Shown: positions 34,784-44,523 of the stretch, in pieces
How the letters are laid out: every line of letters starts with the position of its first letter
How positions within the stretch are numbered: position 1 is the first letter of the stretch
Assembly (NCBI GenBank): GCA_965221545.1
Contig: OZ244901.1
Location: forward strand, 3,162,001 to 3,226,000
Source: JAJEFO01 sp022819605
Lineage (GTDB): Bacteria > Pseudomonadota > Alphaproteobacteria > Rhodobacterales > Rhodobacteraceae
Reading direction: 5' to 3'
DNA: 64,000 bases
Made by a program: the position numbers and the translations under genes
Notes under the pieces: generated by a model
The model's database searches: none
What the model saw: the letters and a program-made list of their open reading frames with translations, nothing else
What the model was told of the DNA's origin: nothing

Positions 34784-36127
34784 TCATGGGCAGACGATAT
34801 CGTTCCCGATCGCGAATGCCATGAGTGCGAGCAGAAACAGCAGCCCGCCGGTCATCAAGAGCTTCGCAAACCTGTCGTTCGGTGGTCGGCCCGTCACGGC
34901 TTCCCACGCGTGAAAGACGAGATGGCCCCCGTCAAGCACCGGAATCGGAAAGAGATTGATGAGTCCGATCGCCGTGGAGAGAAGCGCGATGAACCAGACG
35001 AAAGTGAACCAGCCTTGGCTTGCGGCCTGCCCGGAAACCTCGGCGATCCCGATCGGGCCGGAAAGATTGCAGGTCGAGATGTCGCCGGCAACCATGTGAT
35101 AGACACCTGAAAGCGACGAGCGAATGATGAACTGGACTTGGTCCAGTCCGTATGCGAGCGCCTCGCCCGGCATCGGAGTCACGATGGCGGGCGCGAACGC
35201 GAGCGCGCCGGTCACGCCGATCAGCCAGCGCGTCTCGAATCCGCCGTCTGGCGCAGGAAGGTCGAACTTGGTCGGCGTCAAGGTCACCGTGCGATTGCCT
35301 TGGCCTTCTCGCCAGACTTTAAGCGTTACCGACCCGCCGTCTGACGCGCCGACAGCTTGGCGAAGCGCGTCGAAGTCGTGAATCTCCGTGCCGTTGGCGG
35401 ACACAATGACGTCACCCCGCATCAGGCCGGCATTTGAAGCGGCGGAAGCCGGGGTCGTCGCGGAAACAATCGGAGGGAAAAGCCACGGACCAGCGACGTC
35501 GAACTCTCGACCGTCCCGCAGGACGGTGTATGTCAGTTCCGGCGCCATCTCGAGACCGGCAGAAAACTCACCGAAACCGTCTGCCCCCGGAACCGGGGCA
35601 CCATCGATTGCCAGGATCACGTCACCCCGGCGCAGATCATGCGCTTCCGCGTTGGGAAGCGGAAAAAGATCGTCGACTGTCACCGGATCGGCCGCCACGC
35701 CACGAAACATGAACAGGACCGCAAACAGTACGAAGGAGAGCGCGAAGTTGAACGCCGGTCCCGCCATGACCGTGATCGTGCGCGCCCAGAGCGGCGCGCC
35801 ATGCATTGAGGCCCGGCGTCCCTCCGAATCCAGGGAAGCCATTGCTTCGCTGTCGGGACTCGACGCTGGATCCCGATCGCCAAGGAACTTGACGTATCCG
35901 CCGAGCGGCAGAATCGCGACCTGCCATCGCGTACCATGCCTGTCGACGCGACTCGCCAGCACCGGCCCGAATCCCAGGGAGAAGACTTCCGCCCGAATGC
36001 CGCTCCAGCGACCGACGATGTAATGCCCGAATTCATGGACAGCGATGATAATCGACAATGCCACGACAAACGCGGCGATCGTGAAAGCGAGGTTTCCAAA
36101 ACTTGGTATGAGTGCTGCAATTTCCAA
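34784..36127 (-). CDS. rseP: RIP metalloprotease RseP
   Basis: Inner-membrane site-2 protease (447 aa) that cleaves anti-sigma factors and leftover signal peptides. The zinc motif HEFGH is at residues 31-35 in the first membrane helix and the second ligand in NLFPIPVLDGGH near residue 398. Two PDZ domains lie between (about 130-220 and 220-310). It begins 11 bases after dxr. In relatives bamA is next, but here the nitrile hydratase cassette on the opposite strand separates them. Confidence 0.95.
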   Translation of the reverse strand: MEIAALIPSFGNLAFTIAAFVVALSIIIAVHEFGHYIVGRWSGIRAEVFSLGFGPVLASRVDRHGTRWQVAILPLGGYVKFLGDRDPASSPDSEAMASLDSEGRRASMHGAPLWARTITVMAGPAFNFALSFVLFAVLFMFRGVAADPVTVDDLFPLPNAEAHDLRRGDVILAIDGAPVPGADGFGEFSAGLEMAPELTYTVLRDGREFDVAGPWLFPPIVSATTPASAASNAGLMRGDVIVSANGTEIHDFDALRQAVGASDGGSVTLKVWREGQGNRTVTLTPTKFDLPAPDGGFETRWLIGVTGALAFAPAIVTPMPGEALAYGLDQVQFIIRSSLSGVYHMVAGDISTCNLSGPIGIAEVSGQAASQGWFTFVWFIALLSTAIGLINLFPIPVLDGGHLVFHAWEAVTGRPPNDRFAKLLMTGGLLFLLALMAFAIGNDIVCP

Positions 36128-36138
36128 GATTCGCCGCC

Positions 36139-37311
36139 CTACCTGTCCAATGCCGCCATGGTCTCCTGTGCCCGGACCCGTGCCACTCGGTCCGCCTCTC
36201 GCACCGACTCGAGCGTCATCGCCGCCTTGCCATGACCGTCCATTGAAATATTCTCGATCTCCCGTTCGACAACCCTTGCCATGTCCGTAAATCGGATCCG
36301 GCCGTCCAGGAACCCGTCAAGCGCTGATTCCTTGGAGCCATTGAAGGCTGCTCCCGCGTGCCCGCCTGCGGCCATGACCTCGCGGACCAGCACAAGCGCG
36401 GGATAGCGCCCGGGCTCCGGAGACTGAAAGTTCAACTGGCCGACCCTTGCCAGATCAAGCCGTTCCACCGGCAGATGCGATCGCCCGGGATGGTGCAGCG
36501 CATAACCGATGGCGTGGCGCATGTCCGCTGGCCCCACATGTGCCATGAGCCCACCGTCGCGAAAGCCGACAAGGGCATGGATCAAGCTTTCGCGGTGCAT
36601 CAGGACCTCTATCTGATCCGTCGAAAATCCAAAAAATTCCTTTGCCTCAATTAGTTCCATGGCTTTGTTGAACATGGATGCGCTGTCGATCGTGATCCGC
36701 TGCCCCATGGGCCAGTTCGGATGGCTCGCGGCCTGTTCCGGTGTCGCCTCGGAGAGCGCGTCCAGCGGCCAGTCGCGGAACGCGCCTCCCGACGCGGTGA
36801 TGATCACGCGCTCAACCGATTGCAGATCCTCCCCGTTCAGTGCCTGGAAGATTGCCGAATGCTCGCTGTCAACGGGGATGATCCTGGCATTGCTGCGCCT
36901 AGCGGTCTCCATCATGAGCGGGCCGGCGGCCACCAAACTCTCCTTGTTGGCCAGCGCAAGCGTCGTGCCCTGTTCGAGGGCGCGAAGTCCCGGTGGCAAA
37001 CCGGCGAAGCCAACGATTGCCGACATGATCCAGTCGGCCGGGCGCGCTGCCGCATCGATCAGGGCCTTCTCTCCGGCAGCAACTTCAACATCTGTTCCTT
37101 CGAGCGCGTCACGGAGGTCTGCGAGGAGTTCGTCATGAGCCGTGACGGCGATCTCTGCACTAAACTCCGTCGCGGCGGACGCGAGGCACCTGATGTTGCG
37201 ACCGCCAGTCAGCGCCACGACCCTGTATGCCTTCGGATCCTGCCGTATGATCTCCAGCGTGTTTGCCCCGATCGAACCGGTGGCGCCGAATATCGAGACG
37301 CTGCGCGTCAT
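36139..37311 (-). CDS. dxr: 1-deoxy-D-xylulose 5-phosphate reductoisomerase
   Basis: Enzyme (390 aa) for the second step of the MEP isoprenoid pathway, making 2-C-methyl-D-erythritol 4-phosphate with NADPH. The NADPH motif ATGSIGANTLEII is at residues 10-22, and the metal/substrate region VDSEHSAIFQAL near 147 carries the catalytic Asp and Glu. The start overlaps the cdsA stop by 4 bases. Length is normal. Confidence 0.97.
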   Translation of the reverse strand: MTRSVSIFGATGSIGANTLEIIRQDPKAYRVVALTGGRNIRCLASAATEFSAEIAVTAHDELLADLRDALEGTDVEVAAGEKALIDAAARPADWIMSAIVGFAGLPPGLRALEQGTTLALANKESLVAAGPLMMETARRSNARIIPVDSEHSAIFQALNGEDLQSVERVIITASGGAFRDWPLDALSEATPEQAASHPNWPMGQRITIDSASMFNKAMELIEAKEFFGFSTDQIEVLMHRESLIHALVGFRDGGLMAHVGPADMRHAIGYALHHPGRSHLPVERLDLARVGQLNFQSPEPGRYPALVLVREVMAAGGHAGAAFNGSKESALDGFLDGRIRFTDMARVVEREIENISMDGHGKAAMTLESVREADRVARVRAQETMAALDR

Positions 37312-38096
37312 CCGATTCCAGGAGGGAACTCGATGACCTGTCCCGCAGCCAGCGTGAACAAGGACGCTCCCAGCATCGAGTCAAACCTGTCGCACATGCC
37401 GCCATGGCCAGGCAGCAGACCTGAACTGTCCTTCACGCCCGCCCAGCGCTTGAGTGCACTCTCCGCCACGTCGCCGGCCTGACCCGCGATGGCTGCAAGG
37501 ACGGACAAGGCGATCAACTCGAGACCAGCATTCGCAAGAAGCACGAAAGCCAGCCCCACAAGTGCCGCCCCTGCCCAGCCGGCAATGGTTCCTGACCAGG
37601 TCTTTCCAGGGCTGATGCTCGGCCAGAACCTGGGACCTCCGATCGACTTGCCGACGAAATATCCCATGATGTCGGACACGATCACGACCAGGACCAGCCA
37701 TACGATCCAGACGAATCCATGGTCATCGCGCAGCACGGCAAGTCCGTAGCCGCCGACGAGAATTGCCGTGCTGTACAATGCACAGGTTGCGCGACTGCTC
37801 TTGAGGAGCAGGAAGCCCGCTGCCGCCGGGGCAAGCAGCAATGGCAGCATGTACGCGTCCTGGAAGGTCACGAGAAGCAGCAGGGCAAGTCCGCCGACAA
37901 GGCCGCAGGAAATTGCGGAATCCGTCGCGCCCGCCATGCGGGCGACTTCCCAGACCATCAAGCCCGCCACCAGGGCCACAAGGGCATGGAAGGGATGGCC
38001 ACCAAGCCACATGATCCAGAAACCGAGGATTGCGGTGATGCCGCCTGTAGCGATGCGGCGGCTCAAGTCACCCCAATGCCCCTCGGCAACGGTCAT
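37308..38096 (-). CDS. cdsA: Phosphatidate cytidylyltransferase
   Basis: Inner-membrane enzyme (262 aa) making CDP-diacylglycerol for phospholipid synthesis. About seven hydrophobic segments and the C-terminal signature ESALKRWAGVKDSSG followed by LLPGHGGMCDRFDS, which carries the catalytic acidic residues. MTVAEGHWGDL at 38096 overlaps the uppS stop (ATGA); a longer upstream frame runs through uppS and was rejected. Part of the frr-uppS-cdsA-dxr-rseP operon. Confidence 0.95.
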   Translation of the reverse strand: MTVAEGHWGDLSRRIATGGITAILGFWIMWLGGHPFHALVALVAGLMVWEVARMAGATDSAISCGLVGGLALLLLVTFQDAYMLPLLLAPAAAGFLLLKSSRATCALYSTAILVGGYGLAVLRDDHGFVWIVWLVLVVIVSDIMGYFVGKSIGGPRFWPSISPGKTWSGTIAGWAGAALVGLAFVLLANAGLELIALSVLAAIAGQAGDVAESALKRWAGVKDSSGLLPGHGGMCDRFDSMLGASLFTLAAGQVIEFPPGIG

Positions 38097-38854
38097 CCAG
38101 GCACGGTGCCAAATCTGCGTTCGCGAGTCGAGAACGTGGCAAGGACCTGCTCGAATTCCTCTCTCGTGAAATCCGGCCAGAGCGTATCCACGAAGACATA
38201 CTCGGAATACGCCGACTGCCAGAGCAGGAAATTTGAGATCCGGGCCTCGCCGCTGGTACGGATGACCAGGTCGGGATCCGGCAGCACGTAAGTGTCGAGG
38301 CACCGCGCAAGCGTCTCCCCGTCGACGCTTTCCGGGTCGATGCGCCCTGCCTTGACCTCGCGGCAAAGCCGCTTGGTCGCGCGCGCGACCTCGTCCCGGC
38401 CGCCGTAGTTCAGCGCGACCGTGAGGTGTACGAGGTCGTTGTCGCAGGTCAGGAGTTCCAGTTCGTCCATCAGCGCGACCAAGGTTTCGTCAAGCTTGAT
38501 CCGGTCGCCGATGAAGCGGACTCGCACGCCGGATGAGACCAAGGCCTTCGCTTCGTCCATCATGTAGCGGCGGAACAGCTTCATGAGGCCCGAAACCTCG
38601 GCCTGTGTGCGCTTCCAGTTTTCTGTCGAGAAGGCAAAGATGGTCAGGTACTTCACCCCGAGATCAGGACATGCCTTGACGATTTCGCGCACGCGGTGCG
38701 CACCGGCGTGGTGCCCGAACAGCCGCGGCTTGCCGCGCGCCTGCGCCCAGCGACCGTTCCCGTCCATGATGATTGCCACATGCTTCGGTTCGGCGTGCCT
38801 TGCACGCTTGCCCGCAACCACCTCTCCTGTCCCTGCTCGCACCCGTAGCCTCAT
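38093..38854 (-). CDS. uppS: Undecaprenyl diphosphate synthase
   Basis: Cis-prenyltransferase (253 aa) making the C55 lipid carrier for peptidoglycan and polysaccharide export. Diagnostic motifs are VAIIMDGNGRWA near residues 26-37 (catalytic Asp), FAFSTENWKR near 73, and RTSGEARISNFLLWQ near 202. It overlaps frr upstream and cdsA downstream by 4 bases each. The N-terminal 20 residues are basic and poorly conserved; a later start is possible. Confidence 0.96.
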   Translation of the reverse strand: MRLRVRAGTGEVVAGKRARHAEPKHVAIIMDGNGRWAQARGKPRLFGHHAGAHRVREIVKACPDLGVKYLTIFAFSTENWKRTQAEVSGLMKLFRRYMMDEAKALVSSGVRVRFIGDRIKLDETLVALMDELELLTCDNDLVHLTVALNYGGRDEVARATKRLCREVKAGRIDPESVDGETLARCLDTYVLPDPDLVIRTSGEARISNFLLWQSAYSEYVFVDTLWPDFTREEFEQVLATFSTRERRFGTVPG

Positions 38855-39414
38855 ACCTGCATTATGTCTTCTTGCTTGTTTTCCAGCGCCGCATCCACTC
38901 TCTTGATCGCATTGTCGGTGGCTTCCTGCACGGCAATCTCCCAGAACTTCTGGTCGTCCTCGCCCAACCCGTCGGCCTTTGCCTTCTTGATCTGGTCCAT
39001 TCCATCACGGCGAACGTTGCGGATCGCAATCCGGGCGTTTTCCGCATACTGGCCAGCGACCTTGGACAATTCGCGGCGACGTTCCTCGTTGAGCTCCGGG
39101 ACCGGCAGCCGTATGATGGTGCCTTCGGTCATGGGATTGATGCCGAGCCCGCTCTCGCGGAGCGCCTTTTCGACGGCACCAACCAGGCTCTTGTCCCAGA
39201 CGTTGATCGTGATCATGCGGGGTTCCGGCACGTTTACGGTGCCGACCTGGTTCACGGGTGTCGTGGCCCCGTAAGCATCAACCATTATCGGCTCCAGCAT
39301 CGATGCGGAAGCTCGGCCGGTTCTCAATGTCAGGAATTCCTGCCTGAGCGCGTTCATCGCACCATCCATCCGGCGTTCAATGTCGTCTAGGTCGAGTTCG
39401 AATTCTTCTGCCAT
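38851..39414 (-). CDS. frr: Ribosome recycling factor
   Basis: Cytoplasmic factor (187 aa) that with EF-G splits ribosomes after termination. The conserved LRTGRASASMLEPIMVDAYG (residues about 28-47) and RDGMDQIKKAKADGLGEDD (about 134-152) are typical. MAEEFELDLDD at 39414 replaces a longer frame with a non-conserved N-terminus. In most bacteria pyrH is immediately upstream; here pyrH is more than 10 kb away, beyond the catabolic and toxin-antitoxin islands. Confidence 0.97.
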   Translation of the reverse strand: MAEEFELDLDDIERRMDGAMNALRQEFLTLRTGRASASMLEPIMVDAYGATTPVNQVGTVNVPEPRMITINVWDKSLVGAVEKALRESGLGINPMTEGTIIRLPVPELNEERRRELSKVAGQYAENARIAIRNVRRDGMDQIKKAKADGLGEDDQKFWEIAVQEATDNAIKRVDAALENKQEDIMQV

Positions 39415-39963
39415 GCCATCTTGGCGTCCATCCTGCGGACGCCCTCCCCGCGAACTGGTAACTCTATACCGCCAATGAGCCGCAATTGTATAGGGAAAGG
39501 TGCCTGACGAGCCGGCCACTGGAGATCAGCACGACCTTTGCGACGATCACATTCACTTGCAGATGCTGCAGACGAAGGTCGTCCATGAGCTGGCTCGCTG
39601 CGTTCCGTTCGCAGCCGTTCTCTTTCGCTCAGTCCCAAGATCCGGACGGAAACAGCGTCGGCAGAAACGCCTCGTGCAGGCCGGATGGACAGGTGCCGTA
39701 CGGCGGCCGGACGGCAGCAAGCCCGCGAATGCGACCCTGTTCCGGCGGCTCGCGACCAGTCGCTTCGAGCAGCATGGCAAGGAGACCGCAAAGAGGATGC
39801 GCGCCATGGCCGGCACACCGGCGCACATTCTGAATCGCGTCCGACAGGATCCAGCGGCATCAACGACTCCCGTTGCACGATGGCGCGAGGACAAAGCGAT
39901 TTTTCCTTGACACCGCCCGGGCATTCTTTTAGTTCGGTAAGTGAACGAATAAATGGGGATCTT
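39415..39963. other. Junction between frr and the ROK operon
   Basis: About 550 bases without a supported gene, in the place where pyrH would normally be. It must hold the promoter for the frr operon on the left. Overlapping open frames on both strands look like translation of noncoding GC-rich DNA. The right end contains the ROK promoter and a candidate operator. Confidence 0.45.
39907..39949 (+). promoter_or_regulatory. Candidate promoter and ROK operator
   Basis: A consensus -35 hexamer TTGACA is at 39907-39912. About 17 bases on is a weak -10 (TAGTTC at 39930-39935) that overlaps nested inverted repeats GTTC(39932)-GAAC(39943) and TTCG(39933)-CGAA(39946). A repressor bound here would block the promoter, fitting autoregulation by the ROK protein encoded 14 bases further on. 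Confidence 0.42.
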
Positions 39964-41178
39964 GTGCCCGAGCAATCGAAAATCTCCCGGCGCATGTCCC
40001 GAAGCGCGATTGTCCAAGCCATCGCAAGCTATGGCCCGGTGTCACGTGCCAGCGTTGCCAAGCTCACCGGACTCTCCAAACAGACCGTATCGGAAATCGT
40101 GGGCAATCTTGAAACGGATGGCTGGGTCCGCACGGTCGGCGAAACGGAAGGTCATGTCGGCCGCAGGGCAGTGATCTACGAGATTTCGCCGGGTGCCGCG
40201 ACCGTTGCCAGCGTCGATCTGGGTGCCACGAAAGTCAGAGTTGCATTTTGCGATCTCATGGGTCGCGTTCTGGCCGAGAGGGTCGAGCCCACAGAACGTT
40301 CTGGCGGGATGAACGTGATCGAGCAGGTTGGGCGCCTGGTCCAGGCAACCGAGCGCGACGCAAAGGAACCATGCGGCGACCTGAAGATTGCCGTCGTCGG
40401 CGTTCCCGGCGTGTATGACCCCAAGACGGGTGCGGTCCTGATGGCGCCGAACATCGTCGGAATTGACCAGTTCGACCTGGCCGCCGCGGTGCACAAGCGG
40501 CTTGGAATTGAAATTTTCGTCGAAAACGACGTGAACCTCGCAGCACTGGGCGAGCACTGGCTGGGAAACCGTCGCGAGCACGACAACTTTGTCTATATTT
40601 CCGTCGGCACCGGAATCGGTGCCGGAGTGGTCGTGGGAGGTAAGCTGCTTCGCGGCACCACCGGCGCGGCGGGCGAAATCGGCTTCCTGCCGTTCGGCGC
40701 CGATCCGTTTGAAGCCGAAAGTCACAAGTTTGGCGCTCTCGAACGCGTGACAGCAACGAGCGCGATCGTTGGCAGCTACCTGGAACTCTCGGGTCGAAAG
40801 TCGGATGTTCCGGGCGTATTCGATGCCGCAAGCGCAGGCGACGTCGCCGCGCAGGAAACGCTGGATCGCGTGGCAAGGCAAATCGCCAGGGCGGCCGCTG
40901 CAATTTCCGCCGTTGTCGATCCCTCGCTGATCGTCGTCGGAGGCTCCATCGGCGCGCGAACCGAGTTGCTGGAGCGGATCGTTCGGTTTGCCTCCCAGTG
41001 CTATCCTGGCAAGATCACCATAGAAAGATCGAAACTGGGCACTCACGCCGCGCTTGCAGGCGGGGTGTCGATTGCCCTGTCGCATCTGCACGTCTCCATA
41101 TTTGCAGAGGGGCAAAAGGGCGCGGAAATCCTGATCCCGCCGCCCGCGATTGAAGACTTCAAGGCAGGTGCGTCATGA
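39964..41178 (+). CDS. ROK-family transcriptional repressor
   Basis: Sugar-responsive repressor (404 aa) of the NagC/XylR/Mlc type: N-terminal winged HTH (SRASVAKLTGLSKQTVSEIV at about residues 26-45) and a C-terminal ROK domain with the ATP-like DLGATKVRVA and ENDVNLAALGEHW motifs. The Cys-rich zinc motif (CxCGxxGCxE) usual near residue 260 is missing; that stretch reads GEIGFLPFGADPFEAESHK. The GTG at 39964 follows GGGGA. The stop overlaps the next gene. It most likely controls this operon in response to its sugar-like substrate. Confidence 0.9.
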   Translation: MPEQSKISRRMSRSAIVQAIASYGPVSRASVAKLTGLSKQTVSEIVGNLETDGWVRTVGETEGHVGRRAVIYEISPGAATVASVDLGATKVRVAFCDLMGRVLAERVEPTERSGGMNVIEQVGRLVQATERDAKEPCGDLKIAVVGVPGVYDPKTGAVLMAPNIVGIDQFDLAAAVHKRLGIEIFVENDVNLAALGEHWLGNRREHDNFVYISVGTGIGAGVVVGGKLLRGTTGAAGEIGFLPFGADPFEAESHKFGALERVTATSAIVGSYLELSGRKSDVPGVFDAASAGDVAAQETLDRVARQIARAAAAISAVVDPSLIVVGGSIGARTELLERIVRFASQCYPGKITIERSKLGTHAALAGGVSIALSHLHVSIFAEGQKGAEILIPPPAIEDFKAGAS

Positions 41179-42443
41179 GTCTCAGCGACGATCTGCCTGG
41201 ACGCCTGGTACTGGCACAGGACGCCGTCGCCGATCTGGCATTGCTGAAAGCGGCCCTGGCCATCGAGAGCGTGACCGGCAATGAGACTCCCTTTGCACGG
41301 CACCTGGAAACGCAATTGTCCGGGCTGGGCCTTGAAACGGGCCGAGGCGAATTCCTGGACGGCCGCGAAAACGTCTGGGGTGCCCGTCACGCGGACGGAC
41401 CGAACCTCATGATTCTCGGCCACTCCGACACGGTTCACGTGCGCGGATGGGAAGATCACTGGCAGGACGATCCCCGCCGCGACCCCTTCGGCGGCATGGA
41501 GCGCGACGGGCATGTCTGGGGACGTGGCTCCAGCGACCTGAAGGGCGGGATCTGCGCCGCGATTGCCGGCATGCGCCTGTTGCAACGCGCGGGGATCACG
41601 CCCGCCGGCGGTCTCACCCTTGCCTTCATCGGCGACGAGGAAAGCGGCGAACCGGGAAGCGGTGTCAGTGCGGGAGCCAGGGACCTGGTGCGCCGGGTTG
41701 CGGCGGGAGAGATCGCAAGGCCTGACTTTGCGCTCTATGTCGAGCCGACGAACCTTGACGTCTACACGGCCCAGATCGGCTTCTTCATTGCCGACATCAC
41801 GGTCACGGGGAAAACGGCCTATTTCGGAACGCCGGAACTGGGAGCGGATGCCCTCAAGGCCGCGCATGCGCTGCTGTCACGCATCTGGAAGCATGCGGCC
41901 GAACTGGATGGGGGACCCCGCCACGAACTTGTGGGCGCATCCTCGATACTTGCGACGACGATCGAAAGCGGCGGCTTCATTGCAGTGCCCGGCGAATGCA
42001 GGCTTTCCCTCATTCGCAAGCTGCGACCGGGCGAAGACCTGGACGTGGCGGTTGCGGCGTTCGAGGCCGCCCTTGACGCCTCGAACATGCCCGACGGCAT
42101 ACGCGCAGCAGTCGAGTACCCCGCAGGACGCGACCACGCAAAGGGTGGCTCGCCGGTCGAGACCGCGCCGGACATCGCGCCGATACGGCTGCTGCAGGAC
42201 TGCGTTCAGATTGCCCGTCCCGGCGCCGGGCGGATCGGCGGCGCGCCCTATTGGTCCGAAATGCCGTTTCTGACCGACGGGATCGGCTGCCCGGCGGTCT
42301 ATTGCGCCCCCGGAGATATCGCCGTCGCTCACACCTATGAAGAGCGGATCGAGACTGAAGAATACCTCGCCGCCGTCAGGGCCTTTGCGCTCTTCATCGC
42401 GCGATACTGCGGAACTGAACCAACCAGCTCAAACTCAACCTGA
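41175..42443 (+). CDS. M20-family deacylase/peptidase (ArgE/DapE-like)
   Basis: Zinc-dependent amidohydrolase (422 aa). Metal-binding motifs LGHSDTVHV (His83, Asp85), GRGSSDLKGG near 117 and DEESGE near 155, followed by the lid domain, are all intact. M20 enzymes remove N-acyl groups from amino acids or cleave dipeptides. It overlaps the ROK gene by 4 bases, so it belongs to the operon. It may deacylate the imported compound or release an amino acid from it; the substrate is not known. Confidence 0.88.
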   Translation: MSLSDDLPGRLVLAQDAVADLALLKAALAIESVTGNETPFARHLETQLSGLGLETGRGEFLDGRENVWGARHADGPNLMILGHSDTVHVRGWEDHWQDDPRRDPFGGMERDGHVWGRGSSDLKGGICAAIAGMRLLQRAGITPAGGLTLAFIGDEESGEPGSGVSAGARDLVRRVAAGEIARPDFALYVEPTNLDVYTAQIGFFIADITVTGKTAYFGTPELGADALKAAHALLSRIWKHAAELDGGPRHELVGASSILATTIESGGFIAVPGECRLSLIRKLRPGEDLDVAVAAFEAALDASNMPDGIRAAVEYPAGRDHAKGGSPVETAPDIAPIRLLQDCVQIARPGAGRIGGAPYWSEMPFLTDGIGCPAVYCAPGDIAVAHTYEERIETEEYLAAVRAFALFIARYCGTEPTSSNST

Positions 42444-42453
42444 GGAGGAAAAA

Positions 42454-43503
42454 ATGTCCCTAGTGAAACACACGCTTGCCATCCTGGCGCTGCTTGGACT
42501 CGTCGCCTCTGCCAGTGCCGAAACCATCGGCCCCGGCGGCGAAGAAGCCACGCCGTCATCATCCGTTGTCGTCGGCGACGAAAAGGTCGCCATGGTCCAG
42601 GCGAAAGGGTACTCGGCCGCGCTCCTGTGGCACGACCAGTCGGACTTCGTGAACGCGGTCACGGCAGGCGCCAGCGACGAGTTCGAACGGCTCGGCATCG
42701 AGGTTGTCGCGGTCACCAGTGCCGGGTTTGACGCTGCCAAGCAGCGCAGCGACATTGAAACGGCACTGGCCAAGAGCCCGGACATCATCCTGTCGCTGCC
42801 GCTCGATCCCGTGACTTCCGCTGCCGCCTTCGAGGAGGCGAAGGAGGCCGGGGTCGCGCTCACGTTCCTTTCCAACCTGCCTGCGGGATACGAACATCCC
42901 AGGGACTACGCGGCCATCGTCACTGACGACCTGTTCCAGATGGGCAAGCAGGCAGCCGATGCCCTGGCCGAGGCCATGGGCGGCGAGGGCACGGTCGGGT
43001 GGATCTTTCACGACGCGGCCTACTACGTGACCAATCAGCGCGACAATGCCTTCAAGACCACGATCGAGAACGATCATCCGGACATCTCGATCGTCGCCGA
43101 ACAGGGCATTGCCGATCCGGCGCGTGCCGAGGAGATCGCCAATGCGATGCTGCTGAAGCACCCCGATCTTGGGGGGATATACGTCACTTGGGCCGGCCCG
43201 GCCGAAGGCGTCCTTGCCGCGCTCCGCGCCAACGGGAATGACAGCACCAAGATCGTCACGCTTGATCTTTCCGAGCCAATTGCGCTTGATATGGTGCGAG
43301 GCGGCAACGTGGCGGCGATCGTCGCGGACGAAGCATACGAACTGGGTCGCGCAATGGCCGCCAGCGCAGTGCTCGATCTTGTCGGTGAGGAGGTTCCGCC
43401 CTTTGTCGTTGCCCCGGCCATCACGGTCAAGGCGGACAATGTCGTCGAAGGGTGGAAAAGGTCCCTCAACATTGATCCGCCAGCGAGCCTGACATCGAAC
43501 TGA
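42454..43503 (+). CDS. Sugar-type periplasmic binding protein (ribose/FrcB family)
   Basis: Periplasmic binding protein (349 aa) of the ribose/galactose group. The signal peptide is LVKHTLAILALLGLVASASA; the mature protein has the family features VAMVQAKGYSAALLWHDQS (about residues 45-63) and PDIILSLPLDP near 108. TGAGGAGGAAAA before the ATG is an excellent ribosome binding site, suggesting high expression, as usual for binding proteins. Starts 10 bases after the M20 gene. Confidence 0.92.
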   Translation: MSLVKHTLAILALLGLVASASAETIGPGGEEATPSSSVVVGDEKVAMVQAKGYSAALLWHDQSDFVNAVTAGASDEFERLGIEVVAVTSAGFDAAKQRSDIETALAKSPDIILSLPLDPVTSAAAFEEAKEAGVALTFLSNLPAGYEHPRDYAAIVTDDLFQMGKQAADALAEAMGGEGTVGWIFHDAAYYVTNQRDNAFKTTIENDHPDISIVAEQGIADPARAEEIANAMLLKHPDLGGIYVTWAGPAEGVLAALRANGNDSTKIVTLDLSEPIALDMVRGGNVAAIVADEAYELGRAMAASAVLDLVGEEVPPFVVAPAITVKADNVVEGWKRSLNIDPPASLTSN

Positions 43504-43558
43504 GGCTCCTCCCTGGCGGGCCGTTTCCTGCGGCCCGCCGAACCAAGAGGCAACGATT

Positions 43559-44509
43559 GTGGCGGCGCTGTCCTGGATCAAACGGCTGGATCTGCAACGA
43601 AGCGTGATCTATTTCGGCTTCCTGGCCATCTTCCTGTTCTTTGCCGCCACGCTCCATGACGACGGGTTTCTCACGACGCGGAACCTGACCAACATCGTGC
43701 TGCAGACGGCACCGGCGACAATCATGGCCATAGGACTGGTCTTTGCGCTCTCGGCGGGCGAGATCGACCTGAGCTTCGGCTCCATCGTGGCGGTTTCGGC
43801 CCTTGCAGCCGCCGTCGCGATGCAGAACGGCCCTATGGTCTTCGGCGTGGTCGCAGGTCTTGGCGCAGGTGTATTGATCGGCGCCTTCAACGGCGTTCTA
43901 GTCGCCTATCTGCGCCTGCCCTCATTTCTCGTGACGCTCGCGACCCTGGGCCTGTTCGCCGGAATTGCACGCTCAATGACCGACCTGCGCTCCATTCCCG
44001 TGATCAACGACACGTTCACGGGCTTCTTCGGTTCCGGCAAGCTGCTCGGCGTTCCCTCGCTCGTGATCTGGACAGTGGTCGCGGTGGCCGCAGGTCATGT
44101 CCTCTATCGACACACCCGCTTTGGCGCCCATGTGCTGGCGGTCGGCGACAACGCCCGCGCGGCGCAGGTCTCAGGCATAAAGGTGCCCCGGATTCGCCTG
44201 ATGGTGCTGACATTGTGCGGTGCGACTGCCGGCCTCGCCGGGCTTCTCTATGCCGGACGCTTGCAGGCGGCGAAATACACGCTCGGCGAGAGCGACCTGA
44301 TGACGGTGATTGCCGCCGTCATTGTAGGCGGCACCGCATTGAACGGCGGCAAGGGCTCGATCATCGGGGCGCTCCTCGGCTCGCTGATGATGGGGATGCT
44401 GAACAACGGGCTCATTCTCATGGGTCTCAAGGTCTCCGACCAGATGATCGTGCGCGGGGTGATCATCCTTGTCGCAGTCGCCGTGTCCTTGCGTGACACG
44501 CGCCGTTAG
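43559..44509 (+). CDS. Sugar-type ABC permease (RbsC/FrcC family)
   Basis: Inner-membrane permease (316 aa) with about nine hydrophobic segments. Family motifs include LSAGEIDLSFGSIVAVSALA (about residues 64-83) and the cytoplasmic ARAAQVSGIKVPRIRLM near 200, then GGTALNGGKGSIIGALLG. The start is a GTG at 43559 after GAGGCAACG. It forms the channel for the binding protein encoded 55 bases upstream. Confidence 0.92.
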   Translation: MAALSWIKRLDLQRSVIYFGFLAIFLFFAATLHDDGFLTTRNLTNIVLQTAPATIMAIGLVFALSAGEIDLSFGSIVAVSALAAAVAMQNGPMVFGVVAGLGAGVLIGAFNGVLVAYLRLPSFLVTLATLGLFAGIARSMTDLRSIPVINDTFTGFFGSGKLLGVPSLVIWTVVAVAAGHVLYRHTRFGAHVLAVGDNARAAQVSGIKVPRIRLMVLTLCGATAGLAGLLYAGRLQAAKYTLGESDLMTVIAAVIVGGTALNGGKGSIIGALLGSLMMGMLNNGLILMGLKVSDQMIVRGVIILVAVAVSLRDTRR

Positions 44510-44523
44510 ACCGGGAGGAAATC

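Noticed and set aside
34733..34822. Short plus-strand ORF after the nitrile hydratase activator (30 codons starting MEQCIHWEVF)
   Set aside because: It overlaps the 3' end of rseP and has no ribosome site or homology that would support it.
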